From positions 62,001 to 126,000 of the forward strand of contig JAJSPD010000065.1 of NCBI GenBank assembly GCA_021307315.1: 64,000 nt of DNA, in the 5' to 3' direction. The notes below the pieces were generated by a model that saw only the letters and a program-made list of their open reading frames with translations, was not told the DNA's origin and searched no databases. The DNA is from Bisporella sp. PMI_857 (lineage: Eukaryota; Ascomycota; Leotiomycetes; Helotiales; Helotiaceae). The position numbers and the translations under genes were made by a program. Below are positions 24,046-36,837 of the stretch, piece after piece. Each line of letters opens with the position of its first letter. Position 1 is the stretch's first letter.

Positions 24046-26747
24046 ATGCCACACATCTCCGAATATACCCCTGTGTGGCTCTCCCAGCCAAACCCAGGCT
24101 ACGATTTGTTTACGCCCGCTGCCAAAGCTCCAAACTACCCTTCACTATCACAAAATGGACATGGGAAGAAGGCAGCCAAACCTGGACCTCTCCGAACCAT
24201 CGCGAAGAGAGGAACAGAGGTATTTATTGGGGTGGGAAAGGAGATTCGCTGGGCAGATCTCGTATATTTGAAGGAAGCATACGAGGATGGGCAAAAGAGA
24301 TCGAAAGAGACTTCGAGAACAGGAGGCAGGGAGACGAGTCAGTACGAAGACGACCATGCCCAAGGATATAGGGTAAAGCCATAGTTAAAGTCCTTCGCGC
24401 TGCAGCAACTAACCATTTTCAGACCATTAAAACGCCAGTCGCAGATGATATTCGACAGCTCATCATCTCCCCAAATGAAAGCCTCCTTGCTATCCTGACA
24501 TCGCACACGGTCCATATAGCAGTTCTTCCAGATCCCTCACATCTCACGGCAGCAGATAAGGGTCCTCTACGGCTAAAGACCTTCCAGTTAGGTCCCACCA
24601 GCCACGTTACTACACAGTCAGGGATTGCTTCTGCTTTATGGCATCCCTTGGGGGTCAATGGGTCATGCTTGGTTACGGTTACAGAGGAAGCAGTGGTCCG
24701 TGTCTGGGAATTGTCAAAAGCAGATCGGCGGTCGTTTGACAAATCTACTCTTGCGATAGATCTCAAGAAACTAGCAGATGGAACGTCTACAGAGCAAGAC
24801 TTTGGCGCATCAGTATCTGGAAGAAATACTGGGTTTTCCCCTGACTCTTTTGATATGGAAGTGGCAGCAGCGTGTTTCTCCAACAGGGTATCCGGGGGTT
24901 GGTCACCAATGACACTATGGATCGCCATGAAACAGGGAGATATTTATGCTTTGTGCCCCTTGTTGCCGTCTAAATGGTCCCCTCCACCAGCACTCATACC
25001 ATCACTCTCAGTTTCTATCGTCGCTAAGAATGCAACAATAGAAGACGATATTGAGGTTTCTGAACATGCTAAGCAACTAGTGCAACAGCAGCTGCTATGG
25101 ATGTCTGAGCTCGATAACCAGGAGCCTTTACTCGTAGAATCGCCTTTCAGCGATTCTTCCACTGAAGTATACACCCGGCCCAGCAAACCAGGCCATGTGC
25201 CAAAGCTCCAAGGTCCTTTCGAGCTCGATCTCCCTGTCACAGATGAAGAAGAAGACGAATCAGATGTTCTACTTACAGACATCTATACAATTGGACCCAA
25301 ATTAGATGGAGAGGAGCTCATGCTAGGGGAGGAAGAGGATCTCGAAGTGGAAGATGAGCAGGACAATGGATTATCTCTAGCAGTGATATGCCTCCTATCA
25401 CGAAACGGCCGGCTGACCGTCTGCCTAGACCTAGATGGAATCGAGGCTCAGTGGTTGCCAAGTTCAAAATCTAGGACACCACGCTTCGCCAAACATGTCG
25501 AGCCCCCTTCATTATTGACCTTTGATGTCTTAGATACGGTAAAAAAAGATGAATACTCGGAAGACAATTGGCCAGTGTTTAGCGAGGATTTTAACTCTCG
25601 GTACATGTTCTACGTTACCGACGCTTTTCGCATCACATACGTTTCGCTTTTCTGGGTATTTCGACTGGAGGAGGAACTGAAAGGTGCGAACCATGGCTCG
25701 GAATTCCGCATCGAGAACCTCGCTAGAGGAGATAAATCCTTCCGGCAACGTGTCTATACTCAAAAGTTAAGCGATCAATCATCTCCTTTTACAGCTAGCG
25801 CTCTTATCCGTGACCCTGATCTAGGACACTTCTTGCTCACAGCAACTCCGACCGCTCCTGTTGCTCTCAAATTTGATGATCCACAAGTGGAAATTGGATT
25901 TCGGCGATCTAGGTCGCAAACTTATAGTTCTGAGCCAGAGGAGCCACTAGTATTCCATGTCCCACGTCCTGTTTATCAACCTCCACAAACATTCAAGGCA
26001 GCATCCGCCCTCCAACCGTTAAAGGAAAAGCTAGAGCACAGCAAGTACAAGAGACTCCTCAAAGAAGAAGTTCGCCTGTCACCAGCAACTTTATCAATCA
26101 TGAATGATGCACATGCTGTGCTCAGTGATGAGACGCACCGTCTTGGCTCAGCTGCTGCGGAACTTTTCCGACGTTGTCAACAACTACAGGATGAGCTGCG
26201 ATCCCAGATCCAAAAAGCGAACGAGGTTGCAAAGATGGTAGACAAGGTTACTGGCGATGATTGCGATGTTTTGCCTGAGGACGATGGGCCTTCGCAAGGT
26301 GCCAACAAGGTAATCGAGCTGCGTATTCGGAAGGCTCAGGAGACTCAGGCCAGCATCACTGCAAGATTGGAGAAGGTCAGGAAGAGCATGTCGAAAGGTC
26401 CACCTAGGGAATTGAGCAACAAGGAGAAAGATTGGGCAAAGCAGGTTGATGATTATGCAAGTAAACTGCTAGGTTCTGAATCACTGCATGTGAACTCCGC
26501 GACGGACCGCCAGCCTTGGCAGCGCTTCGAGGAGGTGCAAACGCTTACAGATGAATTGGTTGGGCGTGCAAAAGATCTGTTGGAGGCCGAGGAGACGGCC
26601 GGTAGTGGAGTGGAGGAAGGAGCTAATATTCAGGTTCCATCAGAGATACGAAAGGCGAAACTATCGCAGATTATGGCTCTCTTGGAGCGTGAAACTGCGT
26701 TGGTGGAAGGCGCGAAGAGCAGATTGGAGAGATTGAGACTGGATTGA
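24046..26747 (+). CDS. nup82: Nucleoporin Nup82
   Basis: Two exons, 24046-24372 and 24423-26747, joined by a 50-nt intron, encode 883 aa. The first ~450 residues form a beta-propeller-like region (DDIRQLIISPNESLLAILTS, VRVWELS, LAVICLLSRNGRLTVCLDLD). Two acidic loops (around EEEDESD and GEEEDLEVEDEQD) interrupt it. The C-terminal ~300 residues are coiled-coil (LFRRCQQLQDELRSQIQKAN, ELRIRKAQETQASITARLEK). This matches the architecture of Nup82, part of the cytoplasmic mRNA-export platform of the nuclear pore, which docks Nup159 and Nsp1. The length is normal for filamentous fungi. The ATG at 24046 is the first in frame. A longer 5' frame reading from 23900 is out of frame with exon 2. Confidence 0.9.
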
Positions 26748-27904
26748 TTGAGCTGGCCATCTCAAGTATGTCTGTAATACTAGTTATGATTCGCCAAGCG
26801 ATGACAGAAAATATGGATAAATAAGTTAATTCCTCCGATGGCCTTCCCAGGCATGTGCTCTAACTTTTGGCCTTATCTCTCACGCGACAGCCTTGCTGCA
26901 AGTTACTCATCCTCAACCCAAGGCTCCTGAATTCAGCAAGCCACTGGAGAAAGACAGCCACACTGGATTTTAACTCAAAGGCAGAGCCCGGTCTATAGTG
27001 AGTGATCTAAATTACCTTATCCATTTTCTTCCATGGTCGGTCCAGGCTACGGCAAGTCTTCAAACATTATCATGTTGTGCATTAATTCACTCCTACCAAG
27101 AACTCAAATCTGCAGTACAACAAATTTTATCACTGCGTATCGCGCGAGGTCTAAAGCTTCATACCTTTCATTCATTAAAGCATCCGGATGTGCGATTGCC
27201 GGCATGCATGTATATCGTGCATGCAGCAGAAACGTAATTTCCATGGCACAAATGAAATGGAAACAGGGATCGCGAGGTGGGGATGCCGCATCAACAATGT
27301 AGATCGTCGCAGCGGTATACTCGGCAGATGGTTACATTATTCGTATTCTAGATGTAATCATTGGTGGACGCAATCTGTCTCTTCTTGTTTATAGTTGACG
27401 TGTGTCCAAGGTCACATCATTCCAACATCGGATAATTACATAACGCTTGGAAGGAAGGAATTGGTTGGCAATATTGCTGCTCTTTCGTTCATTGGCAACA
27501 AGCGTTGTTTTAGATGTGTCTGCCCTGAAGTTCAAAGTATGGCACTGGGAAGGTGTGAGTCCCAAAGGGGGGCGAAGTACGAGTACGAATGTTTCTCTTT
27601 CCTTCAAACTTTGGCACATGTTTTAATAAATCTTCCCTCAACCCGCCGGATCTCCTTTGCTTCCCATTCCCGGCCCGTGTTACACAATTTGCTCTTTGCA
27701 TCGCACGAGGAAGTATAAGATCTGGTCTTGAACCCTTAGAACCAGGAGTCTCACTCCTCACAGCACTTAGACTAATCTACAGTCTTGATTAATTCCCTCC
27801 ACTTCTGCTTTTGTGTCTACATCTGATGTCGAGAGTATGAAGGACATTACCCCCCTCGTCCTCTCACACTCATAGTAATTTGTCACTCCTGCTAGCCTCC
27901 GATT
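26748..27904. other. Intergenic region without a recognisable gene
   Basis: About 1.16 kb between nup82 and the P450 gene. Several short frames exist on both strands but none is recognisable. The last ~200 bp should be the P450 promoter. Confidence 0.5.
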
Positions 27905-30063
27905 ATGCCCGTCTACTCTGCTAGTAATGCCGCGATCATGTGGAAGGGCAGCATAGGCTCAGCACTGGGGTTGCCTGGGTTGTTGAGCATCGCCCTCATC
28001 CTGATCGTGGTTTTACCTGTTGCGCATTTCATTATTCGACACAAGCGACTCAACTTGCCGATAGCTGATCTGCAATCTTATGATGACAACCACAAGGCAT
28101 TGACAGCAGCAACTTTAAAGGTATATTTATGCTCAAATTTGGCCCCATGGAACTTGTGATAATGATGGGCTCTGCATTCGCAGCAGTTGCCACTGGGCTC
28201 CACACAAATCATGACGATTGGGCTTTCAAAGAATAATCAGGATGAAATAATTATCGCCAACCTGCTAATTTTACTGCACAGTATCCTAATACACCTTTCA
28301 TTTTACCGCTCCCCACACCTCTTGTCATCCTACCCATATCGACTCTAGAAGAAGTTCGTAATCTTCCTGAGAGTAGAGTATCCTTCGGTAAGGAGGTCCG
28401 GCGAATGTTTGCTCACAGACATACGGGGATTGGCGAAGATATTCCTGCCCTAATTCAAACTATCAAAATAGATCTTACACGCAACATTGCAAGCACACTC
28501 AATGACCTTCAGGAAGAGATCCGTTATTCATTCGACAAAGAATTAGGATCTTGCGAGGACTGGACGCCAGTCATTTTATACAAGGCTCTCGCTCGAATTG
28601 TCGCATTACTTAGTGGTCGGGTTTTTGTTGGACTGCCAATAAGTCGGGACGAGGACTGGATCGGCCCCTCCATCAATTATGCAATGAACTGCGATTTGGC
28701 TCGAAGAGAACTGATGAAATACCCTACTTGGATCCAAACTTTTGTAGCACCATTTCGTAAGTAGTCCTCAAAATTATACCCAATTAACATGCAGCAGCGA
28801 GCTGAAAATCTCCCAACATGCTTTTCGTTGAAGCAGCTCCGCAATTGTTCTCTTACATTGTAGTGCATAAACCCACTGACAAAGTGATGTAGTCCCCGCC
28901 GTCCAAAGATTGAAACAAAACAAGGCAAAAGGAAGTCATATGTTAGAGCCTGTACTACAATCTGTGCTCAAAAGGAAAGAACATGACATGTCCGAAAAAG
29001 TTTCCGGAGATCATACTCTGGATGAGCAGGGAACCTTTTTCTCTTGGTAAGTTATATTACCGGGAGGCAGTACGTGTTTGTCTTCAGAATAATCGATTAG
29101 GTTGTTCTAAAATATAAGGAATTTCCAACTTTCTCATGCACTTGGTAGTGCTATTCACCGAGTCTGATGGTTTTAGGATCCTCGGTCGTATCGATAACCC
29201 GTTGCACGCTAACCCTACTGAAATGTACAACTATCAAATGACTTGTAAGTACTTGGCTTCGATCCTCGTTGGCACCTGCTTAAACACCTCGTAGTAGCAT
29301 TTGCTGCAATTCACACAACAACGCAAACGACCTGGCATGCTTTATTTGATCTTGCAGCAAGACCACAGTATATCCAGCCGTTACGCGATGAGATACAGAA
29401 TGTCATCGACGAAGACGGAGTTGATGAAGACAGTGATGGCTTCCCGAAACTCAAAAAGTCAAGCATGCCAAAATTAAAGAAGCTAGACAGTTTCTTGAAG
29501 GAGTCACAGAGGCTATCTCCGCCCGGCTTAAGTAAGTTTATAGCTAAGTTGAATCATGCTGCTAGACATTCTAAAAATTATGATTAGTTAGTATGATTCG
29601 CGTTACAACAGCCCCACTTACCCTCTCTACTGGTCATACTCTCCCTACTGGCACACGATTTGCATTCCCTGCCTATCCTATTCATACATCGACTTCGACA
29701 CCTACATTCTCACCCGCATTGAATCCTCCTGAGACTCTCCCACCGACTCAGTTCGATGGTAATCGGTTTGTCAACCTTCGATCAGTTCCTGGTCAAGAGA
29801 CCAGGCATCAGTTTGTCAGCACTTCACCAGACAGCTTGAATTTTGGTCATGGGAACCATGCATGTCCTGGCCGATTTTTTGCTAGTAATGAGATCAAGGT
29901 CGTCTTGATTGAGTTATTGAGAAATTGGGATATTAGATTGAAAGGTGACGTTGAAGGCATGGGTGGCGAGGACAAAAGACCCAAGAATGTAAACGTCCAA
30001 ATGTCAGTCTCACCAAATTTTGGTGCGGAGATGGAGTTTCGGCGGAGAACAGAAAAAGTCTGA
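27905..30063 (+). CDS. Cytochrome P450 monooxygenase
   Basis: Six exons: 27905-28120, 28282-28756, 28893-29046, 29177-29244, 29295-29531 and 29588-30063. They join to 541 aa. An N-terminal anchor (LPGLLSIALILIVVLPVAHF) precedes the catalytic domain. The I-helix AFAAIHTTTQTTW, the K-helix E-x-x-R as LKESQRLSPPG and the haem-binding loop FGHGNHACPGR with its axial Cys are all present. The middle looks broken at first, but a 136-nt intron ending ACTGACAAAGTGATGTAG restores APFLPAVQRLKQ. Intron 1 (161 nt) joins LTAATLK to YPNTPFILPL. That junction is shorter than in typical relatives, so a small exon may be missed there. Fungal P450s of this type are ER-bound and often serve secondary metabolism or detoxification. 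No partner biosynthetic genes lie alongside, so the substrate is unknown. Confidence 0.87.
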
Positions 30064-31548
30064 CAACGCCTTGTCAAGGCATAAATAAGAGCAGGAAGCA
30101 GAGAGTTACGTGCTTTTTCCCCCATATATATAGTCCTCTTTATGTGAGAGAAACGATAGGTTTAACTCAAAACACAAGATACCAATGTCCAAGTCTCCGC
30201 AGAGCCTAATCGATAGCATCCACAAAATGCTGATCCACGGTATGTAATGAAGTTCAATGAGATCCCGGGATACAGTTCTCAAAATTCATGCGTCGCTGCC
30301 CAGCGCAAGCAGTGAGATATATCATCGGTCGAGCGTCGTTCTTGAAAGTTTCGTGGCCCTCATATCAAAAAAGGGCTCCAGATTCATCTTTTCATCTGAA
30401 TGTGGGTATGTGTACAGTGACCTGTTTTTACGGAGCCCATGTGAGACTTGAGGTTTAATATAGCCAACGGTGCTGCTAGATTTAACGATGGACTTGAGAC
30501 GACCAGCCTTAGATGGCTTGATGGCCGGGAAAAGATTGACTACAAAAGAGTCATCTGGTCCTCCGAACGGGAAATTCCCATGTCATTCAAGATTGCGCGC
30601 TCCCTTGAGACGTTACTGATGGCTTCTGAATAGCCAAGCAGAGGTCTTGCTGAATTGTTTTGCCGGTCTATCGCTTCATGCGTCCAGATACATCATCCGA
30701 TAGGATATCTTACATTCTGATTAGACATCTAGAGCACAGCTCAAGCCTCGGTATGAGTGTAACATAAGAATGCCAGAAATATGTGTACTTACCTGGGGAG
30801 CAGCCTCAGAATAACCAAATGGATCCACATAAACATCCCAACCTCTCTTAGCGCGCAAGGCTGTAACTTTGAAGGTCAGGTTATGTCTCACTATTTATGA
30901 AAATGAGAAGATTTGTGGCTATCCCTAGAGAACACATCCGTCGTTGGTTATATTGCGCTAGAAGATGCAGCGTTTCTTTCCTGTTCTCTCTTCTCATTAC
31001 GTCCTGGGGAGTGCACATTCTTTTTATCGACTAGAAGTCAGCGCAGAGTTACACCAACGCTCGCTTCATAGGCATACTTACGTAGCCAAGATTTCATGCG
31101 CTATGAATTCTTTAACCAATGATATCAGCCGTGAGCTGACCACCTTGAGTTACGCGCAGCTGTGCGGAACCCCCCCCCCCCTGCCAACCTCCGCACTAGC
31201 TTACTTTATATCTAACATGCTTTTCCATGCTATTTCTCACAGCTCTGGAATGAGGGTGATGAACAATACAATTGATTTCAAAATTGCTGATATTTAACTA
31301 CAGCCTGCGTAGAGTGAAGAAAACCCGTTCACTCCTCCCTACGGCTCCTAAGGCTAAACCAGCCTCGCGTCTATCTATCGTCGGACCATAGATAAACTAA
31401 AACTTGCGCTCTCATTCAATAAAGCTAGAATTGCCGCTATCTACTGAGGGCAAGATATTCTCCACCCGGCCGGTCAAAATGAAATAATATACTAAAGAGC
31501 GCTCAGAGACTATCTTCCGGCCAGGCTTCAACTTGGCTAAGTAAACCC
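30064..31548. other. Intergenic region, possible gene fragment on the minus strand
   Basis: About 1.48 kb. On the minus strand, around 30890-30800, an open stretch (ALRAKRGWDVYVDPFGYSEA) ends at a good splice donor (CAG|GTAAGT), but I find no start upstream and no clear next exon. I do not recognise it. It could be a relic or coincidence. A run of 12 C lies at 31170-31181. Confidence 0.35.
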
Positions 31549-34096
31549 GTGATTAAGATGAGCCAGCGACTCCCTATATCCGCCACTGATGCAGATGGAA
31601 GACGGCCGGTACGTGGAAGTCAACCAACTCTCACGAAATATGCAACCAAGGAAGCCCTGGTGGTCCAAGTACCGTTCCCCAGCTACACACAAAATGCGCA
31701 GCCGACCGTCAGCCTAGTTGCCTCTAATTCTAGATTTAGCACGTCGAATCTTTTCTGTGACCCTACGATTACTCTTACTCATACTGCTGTTTACAACCCT
31801 GATGATGACCGCTGGGCAGACTCAACAACCTATCCACAGGAAATGTTCATGGGAGCCGGAAACGAAAAATGCGGCGTTTCGGACATGATTGTGTATTCAC
31901 ATGTATCTCCTCTTGAATCACCAAAATCAAACTCTTCTTCAACAGGCCTTACAGACATATTCGATATTTTAGATGACGTTAACCTAGATATAAATCCTGA
32001 TCTTTCCTTCAAAGAGGTTTGGCTATCTTTTGAATCTCAAGAATCTATTAGCCTCAAGGGCTCCAAGGATGATCAATTAACAATGAACATCGACAGTCTC
32101 GCCAGATTGGCATCCAAAGGCGACTCCAATTTTTGCGATTCCGAGGCCTCCCACCCTACCACCGGAAATGATCAGTGGCAGGATATGCATATTATCAATC
32201 ACACGTCCTGCGTTACATCTGAAGCTTCCCCTTCGACCAGCTTTTGCGAACGTGATGAGTACAACTTCAGAAAAAATACGAGGCAGCAACATAAGCCGCA
32301 AGAGATTAGCTTGCCCAGCCCAAAGTCTGATATCACTGTGTGCAGCGATCCTTCCGCTGGCTTCGAGACAGATTCAAATTGTTCAGAAGAAGATATTGAT
32401 TGGCAAGAAGATACTCAGAATTATAACTACTCTACACTTTGGAACATTCTCCATGCTGACTTACAACCGACAATGAATTCGGAGGCAAAAGAATCACTGA
32501 TAATTCCTATATTGACACCAATGAAGCAAAGACTAGTTGATAATATCATGGCAGAATTTTGGGATATATTCAATCAAGAATGGACATCAACTTTACGCAA
32601 GTGTGCTGGTACTCCCGCGACAGCATCACCAAATTCATATTTGCCAACTTCCTCGACAAAACCTTCCTCTGAGAGCAAAATTTTGAAGCGCTCCAGGGAG
32701 GAGGATGGCAATCAGAGCTCTGATGAAAATGATAGGAGAGACCCGAAACGGCCCAAGAAGGCACCATCTTCACCAGAAACGGCAGCAAACGTGGCTAAGT
32801 TTGCCTGCCCATATCGCAAACACGACCCTCGTAAATACTGTATCCATAATCGGAGGGTCTGCGCTTTGGCACCCCTGGACTCAATAGCTCGCGTTAAGTG
32901 TGCTCCCCTTTATTTCTGTGACAGCCTTGCGAACTGACATGAACAAGGGGCCATCTTTATAGATACCATCGAACCTTCCAGTGCCAGCGCTGCAAAGGCG
33001 TTTTCAAAAATGAAGCGGCACTTGATACACATCTTACAGCGGCAAAAGGGTGTGAACTGAGCATTGCTGGGACCGTGGAGGGTATCACGATCGCTATTGA
33101 GAGACGGTTGAAGAGTAGAAAGAAGGCACGTCCAAATCAAACAGGTGAAGAGCGATGGAAGGAGATATATCAGATCTTGTTTCCTCAGGAGCAAGTACCA
33201 AGTGCCTGTCAGTCCCGGGTACTCTCATTAAACCCTCTTCATCGAAAGAGTGTATTGGCAAAAGGTGGGAATGCACACTGATCCCGTATCTAGTTTTCGA
33301 ACCTGTTCAAGACACTGTTGGAGTACAATCGCCAGACTCTGAAGAGCTTGCAAATTATGAAGAGTACTCCCGTCGAGAGCTACCACGAATATTTCGAAGT
33401 GCTCTTGAGGCAGCTGTGAACGATGAAGCTCAGGCTATTGAAGGGCAATTGCGGACTCAACTCGTGGAAATGATCCAAGACTGCCAAGCGCGTGTTTTCT
33501 CGAGCTTTCGGTCAAAGCTAACCATCACCAATGAAGGACCTACCTCCCTCACTACTCCAACAAACCATGAACCATTAGATGCACCACGCTCACCGCAACA
33601 TCACCACCCATCAGGGCCGTTCGAGCAACACGCTGGAGAGGCTGGGAATGCAAGGACATCAGCTATGCTAGAAAGCTTCTTTTTAGGACCTCCTTTGCAG
33701 TATAATGACCAGAAACCTGGCTACCCAGCAGAGCTTTGGGCATTTCCGTATGGAAACGGCTTCTACCTAGATTCAACTTATACCAGCGAGCTTCCTGCCG
33801 CTCAGGCTTCCCCAACCTGGAGCCAACAGCCCTTCGATAATACTTTGTCTCCTAAAGGGTCTAGCTCTAGAACTCCTCCATCTTCGGAGATCCATTCACT
33901 TAAAGGTGACACCTTTGATGGGCCCAGGTTCTTTGGTAATGACCTTGGCAAAGCCGTGCCAATGCAGGGATGGAGAGTAGATTATGGCAGCTTTCTCCCA
34001 GCCACAGATTCAGAAGAACAATATTCATTCAACGTAGGTCTTGATCACTTCAACTGGGAGCACTATGGACAGGAAGAGAATTTGCAACTACATTAG
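31549..34096 (+). CDS. Large disordered protein with fungal-type zinc-finger-like C2H2 region
   Basis: Three exons: 31549-32897, 32948-33201 and 33294-34096, in frame for 801 aa. Intron 1 (50 nt, branch AACTGACA) joins LDSIARVK to GHLYRYHRTFQCQRC. Residues 1-390 are Ser/Thr/Asp-rich and probably unstructured. Around residue 430-485 lies a conserved fungal module. It has KFACPYRKHDPRKYC, then R-V-K-x-H-L-Y-R-x-H, then a finger-like FQCQRCKGVFKNEAALDTHL ending in a Cys. After it come charged helices with the RW-x-x-I-Y-x-I-LFP motif, and then a helical and low-complexity tail. A basic patch (KRSREEDG, DPKRPKK) suggests nuclear location. The family is widespread in Pezizomycotina and uncharacterised, and a DNA-binding role is inference. 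MIKMSQR offers two possible starts, 31549 and 31558. Confidence 0.8.
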
Positions 34097-35349
34097 GCAT
34101 AATAGTCGTGAATAGTGCAATAACCTTTGGAATGCGGCTTTATTCCCTTAATAGTGCTAATTCGACGAGCAATTTTCAATTTTCAATACGGTTCTTACTA
34201 TATATTCCTAACCACTATTCTGCTTGCAAGCTTTTGAAATTTCAGAAGTAAATTTGAAATTGTTTAAATTATACCAACTCCTACGAAGATCGGGAGTCAG
34301 ATTTATTATACTCATAGTAATATGCTCCCTATTGCACCTGTAACCTGTTTGTTCTAGGTTTATGCACAAAGCTTACCCAACCATTCATGACGATGAGAAG
34401 CATGATTACCTATGATCATGTGACCTTGGTAGAACATAGGGCTAAAATCTATTACCAATATCGAAGGCTCAGAAGGATACATACAAAGGGCCTAACTAAT
34501 TATTTATCCCTTTCCTGATTGCCCAAATGGTGCCTAGATACTGTGATTCCCCGCTTTCAGCCATATCAACATGAAACATAGATGGGTACTGATATCACTC
34601 TGCCCAAACCTTCGCCATAGAAACTAGACCTAGAAAATCTAACAATACCAGCGACAATTGTTAAATTATTAATTTTACCTTGCAGAATGACAAGGCGCAC
34701 ACGGCCCACTCACCATTTTTCTCTCCTTCATCTTACATTTAAATACAATCTTTCCATATCCCCCAGCATAACATTGCCTAACCTTCTGACGATCTGGCAT
34801 TGCAATGTGGTCGGGAAGCTATATCGAGACGGCAGGTAATCATTTCGTATATTATATCAGAAGACTCGCAGAATAAAGAATTGAAAAGACATCGCTTTAT
34901 CGAGTTGGCGTGAGCTACTAATCCAGTACATAGCGGACGTGCGCATGAGCATAGCCATTAAGGATGTTGTTTCGCAATCGGTCTGTATTACAATACTACA
35001 AGGTAGAAAATGCCTCTTGCTTGAAACTTGAACGAAGTGCTAAGCATATTCAAGCTACGGTTCACATTAATAGACAAGGAAATACGAATGCACGGCGAGG
35101 GCTGAAGGAGAGGTAGGGATTGGATATCGGATCATTTCTAGCTGCTATTTGAATCTATCTGGTCCGTGCTTAACGCCTCCTGGTTTCGGATGTAAGCCAT
35201 AAACGTACTCTACCACGTGCTTCAATTTTGCATATTATATAGATTGATGGCATTGGAGCATGAGGCTGCGTGTTTCGTCAATGTGTTCGAGTCGAGCAGT
35301 AGAGAATCATGAACATACAGCAGCAAGATCGGGATCCTGTCATGCCGTC
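34097..35349. other. A+T-rich intergenic region with one half of a diverged direct repeat
   Basis: About 1.25 kb without a recognisable gene. The part 35005-35175 resembles 37855-38030 further right (see repeat entries). Confidence 0.5.
35005..35175 (+). repeat. Diverged direct repeat, copy 1
   Basis: GTAGAAAATGCC-TCTTGCTTGAAA and ACTTGAACGAAGTGCTAAG here match GTAGAAATGCCATCTTGCTTGAAA and GCTTCGAGCGAGGCGCTAAG at 37860-37905 at roughly 80 per cent by eye. A second block, GAATGCACGGCGAGGGCTGA, matches GGATGCACGGGGAGGTCTAG. This suggests an old segmental duplication of non-coding sequence around the kinase remains. Confidence 0.45.
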
Positions 35350-36837
35350 ACTTCAAAGAATATCTGTAAGGATGTAGGCACCCACGGCTCCGTCACAAGG
35401 AAGATCGCATTTGCCCAGTCCTTTTGTTCAATTTCATATGCATTTACCAACCCTATGATATCGCAGTGGTTGTACTGCCTAAGGAACTGGATTTCTGATT
35501 CTACCTTTTTCCGGGCTTTGGGATCCGGTAGGTGGATCTGCTTTATCGCAAACACTATCCGGTTCGATCCAAAGAGGCGATTTGGCCTTGGAAATGCTTT
35601 GGAAACAATGCTATGGCTGCTTCAATCGTAACAAAGTAGCATCCCATGGAGAATATATCGGATTTATGGGTATTTTCGATCTCCTCAATTTGTTCTGGCG
35701 CAAGGTATGAATAATTTCCTCGGAAGGAAGTTTTCGTCCCATCCCAAGATCTGCTAGTATGACCCGTACGCTTACAGTTTGGGCTTCGCTTGGTTCATTG
35801 AAAAGAAGCATATTCGCTGGCTTGAGGCCCTTGTGACGAGTATCATGTTATGTAAGTATTGGAGCCCATGGATGCACTGCTCGAGGATATGTGGCCAGGG
35901 TTACAAAGGCTTCATTGCTATCGAAGTCGCGGCTATGGGCACAGATTCTTGCCAGTTCGCCTATAATTTGCGTCTGATACACGACGCTTTGCTCAAGATC
36001 CAGAGGTTTCCTACTCATAGTCCTATTGAAGCCATGTTCCGCGACACTCTCCGAACACTGGTAGCAAAAATGCTAGATTCGAACCCACAATCCCGGCCGG
36101 ACATCAGAGAGGTGTCTCAGATATTCATGGAATACAAACCTAGTGGGGAGAGATCGGCCGAAAGCCCAAGGCTCTTGTTACACCTCATGTTAAAGAATCG
36201 TGACTCTATAAGGCTCAAAACTATGGATATATCCGTCAAGACGCCGAATCAGCAGCTTTCAAACAACATCAAGGATGCATATAGAGGAATGCAGTGCTGG
36301 CTCTCACGCTTTATATCTTGGTCATTTCGCACTCCCTACAATCTTCGTTTAGTTAAATTTAGAGTTCTACATTCTGGCGCAATAACATTGGATGGGCAGG
36401 TCTCAAACTGGGCGAAGTTCCCATCAGGCACTGAGCTCGAGAAGCAGTCCTACCAGACTCTGTTTCCCGGCTCAGTAACTATAGGCCTAGAGGTAAAGCA
36501 TGCAACTGAATTACTTCCCAATCACAACCATGGGGGCTTGACCTACTGGGAACGGGGGATTCCGGTTAAAGTCAGTCACCTTATGGACAGCGGCAGAACG
36601 ACACCCAAAAATGGGCCTTTCGAGGCGATCGAATGGGGCCTACTAATTCGGGAGAGCGATTATCTCCCGTTAATTTTCTACATGCTCATGGTAACTTTTG
36701 TCACGTCGGAATTATTGTTGAGGATGGGCCGGGGTGACACGGTTACAATTATATTCAACATTTTACTCAATGCTTTTGCAATTATACAAATGCGGGAACT
36801 TATTAGACATGAGATGATTAATACTCGCTATATATAA
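35350..36837. pseudogene. Scrambled protein kinase with C-terminal transmembrane tail
   Basis: Three kinase pieces lie side by side in conflicting orientations. On the minus strand at about 35610-35350 is the N-lobe and hinge: NRLFGSNRIVFAIKQIHLPD, then the alphaC region KKVESEIQFLRQYNHCDIIG, then FLVTEPWVPTSLQ. On the minus strand at about 35905-35605 is the catalytic core: PWPHILEQCIHGLQYLH, RHKGLKPANMLLF (catalytic loop, HRD-like), ILADLGMG (DFG-like), YSYLAPEQIEE (APE) and KSDIFSMGCYF. This core needs at least two frame changes. On the plus strand at about 35930-36837 is the C-lobe end (SCQFAYNL, MLDSNPQSRPDIREV) and a ~230-aa tail ending in hydrophobic stretches (LPLIFYMLMVTFVTSELLL, TIIFNILLNAFAI). 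Reading the minus strand puts the core before the N-lobe, the reverse of kinase order. It cannot make a kinase as it stands. A long plus-strand frame from 35779 begins antisense to the core. Confidence 0.75.

Noticed and set aside
24944..25282. 112-codon minus-strand frame in nup82
   Set aside because: It is antisense to the acidic region of Nup82. Its Ser-rich composition is just the complement of Glu/Asp codons.
28757..28892. Apparent nonsense region in the middle of the P450
   Set aside because: A 136-nt intron ending in ACTGACAAAGTGATGTAG restores the expected APFLPAVQRLKQ in frame, so I do not call it a pseudogene.
36065..36095. GATTCGAACCC string suggesting the 3' end of a tRNA gene on the minus strand
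   Set aside because: It lies inside the kinase C-lobe coding motif (MLDSNPQSRP), and no tRNA stems can be built around it.
35779..36837. Intact 352-aa plus-strand protein
   Set aside because: Its first ~50 codons are antisense to the kinase catalytic loop and DLG region. Only the part from about 35930 on is kinase-derived, so the long frame is not evidence of a real gene.
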